Origin: Aphis gossypii
Taxonomy: Eukaryota; Arthropoda; Insecta; Hemiptera; Aphididae
Length of the DNA: 64,000 nt
Assembly: GCF_020184175.1 (NCBI RefSeq)
Contig: NW_026083094.1
Coordinates: 34,868 to 98,867, forward strand
Direction: 5' to 3'
Shown here: in pieces, positions 61,190-64,000 of the stretch
How the letters are laid out: each line of letters begins with the position of its first letter
Position numbering within the stretch: the first letter of the stretch is position 1
The notes under the pieces: generated by a model
Told to the model about the DNA's origin: nothing
Databases searched by the model: none
What the model saw: the letters and a program-made list of their open reading frames with translations, nothing else
Translations under genes and position numbers: made by a program

Positions 61190-62427
61190 TTGGGATTTTA
61201 AGTGGCCAAGTTCATGCTAGTATGAAAAACAAACTGTATGATGTTAAGGTAGGTATTCTATATGAACATAATATGTTTAATTTTTATATATTATATACTA
61301 TAAATACTTACTCTTTATTATTACTATTTATTAATATACAGATATTCTTTAAAGGTAGTGATATTGATTATGCTACTAGTACTTGTCCAACTGGTCGTAC
61401 TAAGTGTCATCATATGGTGTCTCTGCTCCTTCATGGACACAAGAATATATCTGTTACAGACGTTTCGTGTAGTTGGTCGAAAAAAGGTACAAAAGATAGT
61501 GAAGATATTCAGACTATTGATGAAATGTATCCAAATGATTTTAAAGCTATAAAAGATACTTCAGGTGTATATTTTGCGGGTATATGCTATAACAAGTTGG
61601 TCACTATGGAAAAAAATGTTGGGTTTACTTGGTTATTAAGCCCAGAACCCAAATATAATGATTTTAGTGATATTTTGAAGTTGGACCATTTCATACATTC
61701 TGAAGAATTTCGAGTATCACATAATTATAAATAGATGTTAGATGTATTTAAAGTAAGTTTTGATAATATAAAAAAAATAGCATCAGAAACTGTTGGCCAT
61801 TCTGAAAATATCAAGTGGTGCCTTTATCGAAAGTTTAGATTAACGTCAAATAATTTTCATACAATTCTTCAGTCCATAAAAATAAATCGTTATCCTATTT
61901 CACTATTTAAAAACTTATGGGGTACTTATTGTGTTGAGGGGGTGAAATCAATTGAATGGGGTAAGACACATGAAATAAATGCAATACAAGAATTTGAAAA
62001 AAAATATAATATGCAAGTTATAAAAACTGAAATTTGGTTACATGAGTCTGGGTTGTTAGCATCCAGTCCAGATGGTCTAATTTTTGATGATGACTCAATG
62101 AGTTGTATTGAAATAAAATGTCATTATAAATATATGGATGAAGATTTAAAAGACTGCCTGTCAAAAACTAAAGATTATATAATTAATTTTGATATTGCTA
62201 GTAATAATTTCATTTTGAATCCTATTCAACTATATTATGATCAAATTCAAACACAAATGTATATGACAAAAACAACATCTACTATTCTTATTATTTGGAC
62301 AACTAAATCTTTGGTATCGCTAAAAGTTTTTAAAGATGATGCCTGGTCAACAAATATAGACTTGTTATTAAACTTTTATTATAATCAATGTATTCCTTTT
62401 ATTTTATCAAATAATTCAACATTATAA
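61162..62427 (+). pseudogene. SWIM-like + YqaJ/lambda-exonuclease-like nuclease gene, one nonsense codon
   Basis: Exon 1 ends at 61248 (KNKLYDVK|gtaggt), intron to 61341, exon 2 from 61342. A SWIM-like zinc motif follows (STCPTGRTKCHHMVSLLLHG; the first Cys of the usual CxC is replaced). After a TAG at 61732-61734 the frame continues to a PD-(D/E)xK nuclease of the YqaJ family: WGKTHEINAIQEF (first Glu), LLASSPDGLIF (Asp), CIEIKCHYKY (Glu-x-Lys), and LYYDQIQTQMYMT (Gln motif). YqaJ/lambda-exo enzymes resect double-stranded DNA 5'-3' in phage-type recombination. The gene ends 35 bp from the end of the opposing MULE gene, suggesting one element. Otherwise the frame is clean. Confidence 0.78.
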
Positions 62428-62461
62428 TTTTTATTCTTTAACAATATGTATAAAACTTACA

Positions 62462-63665
62462 TTACATTTTTTTTTTTTTTTTGGACAAATACATATTTGT
62501 TTCATATTTAGTTTCTGACATAAAAATTGTACATTCAATACTTCTACCAATTACTTCTTTTACTTTGTTAAAAAATAATTTCATTGCTTCTTTATTTGCT
62601 CTGTTTGACAAAAAAAAACGCTCAAGGTACTCCATTTCCGTACTCATCAATCACTAATAATGTAAACAATTGAATTTTTAGCATTTTAGAATTCATACCG
62701 TGGGTACCATCTACACATATTTTTGAACTATGTTCAATTAGCATAGATTTTTGAAAAGGAGTCATGATGATTAAAACAAATTCTTGATTATTATTGATAT
62801 AGTATATTACAGGTGGATCTTCATGCTTACATAATTCATAGACACTGATACTATCATCTGAATGGAATTTTGACATACCAATTTTAAAATTTTGTCGGAC
62901 GTTGTGCAAGTACTTTTTATCAGCATAATGAATACGTGCAAAGTTGGTAGCATCTCCTGTGTCACGGATGTCCCGCAGTACTCGTTCATTAGTTACACCT
63001 TGCTTTAGTTTCCCTGAAATCATATTAAATATAATTAAAACTTAGATTATTTCTAATCAAAATTGCTGTACATATGTCATGTTTATATATAATATGTCCT
63101 TTTCTTGTCTTACCAGCTATTTTAAATCGTTCATCTTTTGGTATTTTTGTCCAGATAACTTCACACAAATGTCCAATATGTTTAGAAATGAAAGTCACTT
63201 CTACTTGTTCTTCTAAATTATCAACTATCATTCTAGATGGGCAGACAGCTCCTATTTTATTTGTTCACAAACTTTTCATAGATATTTTACGTTCTTCTGA
63301 ATTTGATCGCATGGAATATGATCTATGACAAAAATATTCTTTACGAATACAATTTTTGCTTTTTATTTCTCTTTCTGCCATAAGCACCACATATTGACTT
63401 TGAGTCTTTTGTTCAATACTTTGTTTCCAGTTCAAAAATACTATAAAAATCAGTTTATATTTTTTAAGAACATTCAATTTGTTTGAAATTATAATATAGT
63501 GAAACTTACATGTCATGTTTTCAAAAATAAATTTTTCTTTTTATACTTCAACATAATGTTCTGTGCTTAAATGTGATTCTAATTCATTGTATGTTTTTAG
63601 GTGATTTTCACAACATGGACATAATAAGCGCTTTTGGTATTTATTTTCTATAAGCATTCAATTAA
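62462..63665 (-). pseudogene. MULE-type transposase with N-terminal C2H2 finger, damaged
   Basis: The first block (63665-63545) has a perfect C2H2 finger, C-x2-C-x12-H-x4-H, in LLCPCCENHLKTYNELESH. The next (about 63450-63031) reads FLNWKQSIEQKTQSQYVV, FCHRSYSM and, past a TGA, NKIGAVCPSRMIV and HIGHLCEVIWTKIPKDERF. After a short intron the core (about 63018-62640) has LRDIRDTGDATNFARIHY and ICVDGTHGMNSKMLKIQLF (first catalytic Asp), then LLVIDEYGNGVP. After a shift in an A-run it continues NRANKEAMKLFFNKVKEV and CTIFMSE, and stops at a poly-T near 62470, so the C-terminal third is missing. It differs from the MULE at 37824-40366. Confidence 0.78.
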
Positions 63666-64000
63666 ATGTTTAATGTAACTTGAACGTCCATCCTTCTTAA
63701 AATATTTAAAAAATATTTTTTTTAAATGTTGTGGTTTAACGTATGTTTTGTAAAGTCATTACTAGATTAGAAAATATTTAATAAACATAAATAAAGACAT
63801 TTATGTAGAAAACATAAATTGGAATAACATTAAAATAACAAATCACTCCATTGAAGAAAAATAAACACAAAACCTGAAATAACACATAATGCTATAAAAG
63901 AAACATATACTTGTGTCATAAAAAAATACAAATGCATGGATTACACCAGATATAACCATTAACCTAAAGTAAAAGTTCTAAAGTTGGTTTTATTTTATTA
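63666..64000. other. Gene-free stretch at window end
   Basis: AT-rich. Probably the 5' flank of the MULE gene. The end of the element may lie beyond the window. Confidence 0.5.

Overview
This window reads as very AT-rich, intron-bearing eukaryotic DNA, most likely from an insect. The best guess is an aphid or related hemipteran, from the mixture of P, hAT, piggyBac, MULE, Ginger and Harbinger relatives plus an insect-type env-bearing LTR element; that is inference from family resemblance, not a database result. I found no convincing host gene, tRNA, rRNA or CRISPR. Nearly everything recognisable is a transposable element or a relic of one, many nested inside each other, and in several cases both ends and the target-site duplication (TSD) can be read directly.

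Layout. 0-9.7 kb: a decayed hAT-like gene; a Harbinger transposase relic split by a solo LTR (468 bp, TSD GGTC); mostly gene-free DNA with a hAT C-terminal fragment and a 485-bp MITE. 9.8-23.8 kb: a nested tower. The base is the 3' half of an LTR retrotransposon (truncated env, then a 222-aa protein with DEDDh exonuclease motifs, then the 3' LTR). A BED-finger hAT abuts the env fragment. An 8.66-kb P-type element with a 15-exon THAP transposase gene sits immediately after the env stop codon (TSD ATATTAAT). Inside its first intron sits a complete 3.35-kb transposon (TSD ATGTACAT) with an undamaged 758-aa gene of a family I cannot name. 23.9-36.8 kb: a P fragment; a Ginger-type element (TSD TATA) carrying an integrase gene and interrupted by a piggyBac with the non-canonical TSD CTAC; then a second, divergent THAP/P element with a hAT MITE in its intron. 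37.8-47.9 kb: a MULE relic, a Helitron with both ends but no Rep head, and the 5' part of a second piggyBac. 48-56.5 kb: a hAT fragment, a GC-rich inverted motif pair, a 5.84-kb TIR-bounded unit without recognisable genes, and a THAP fragment. 56.5-64 kb: mostly repeats, then a convergent pair: a SWIM + YqaJ/lambda-exonuclease-like gene facing a MULE transposase gene.

The most interesting candidates are the exonuclease ORF carried by the env-bearing LTR element, the intact transposon of unknown superfamily, the CTAC-inserted piggyBac with palindromic subterminal arrays, and the MULE/YqaJ nuclease pair. Exon boundaries were assigned by eye from splice consensus and reading frame.
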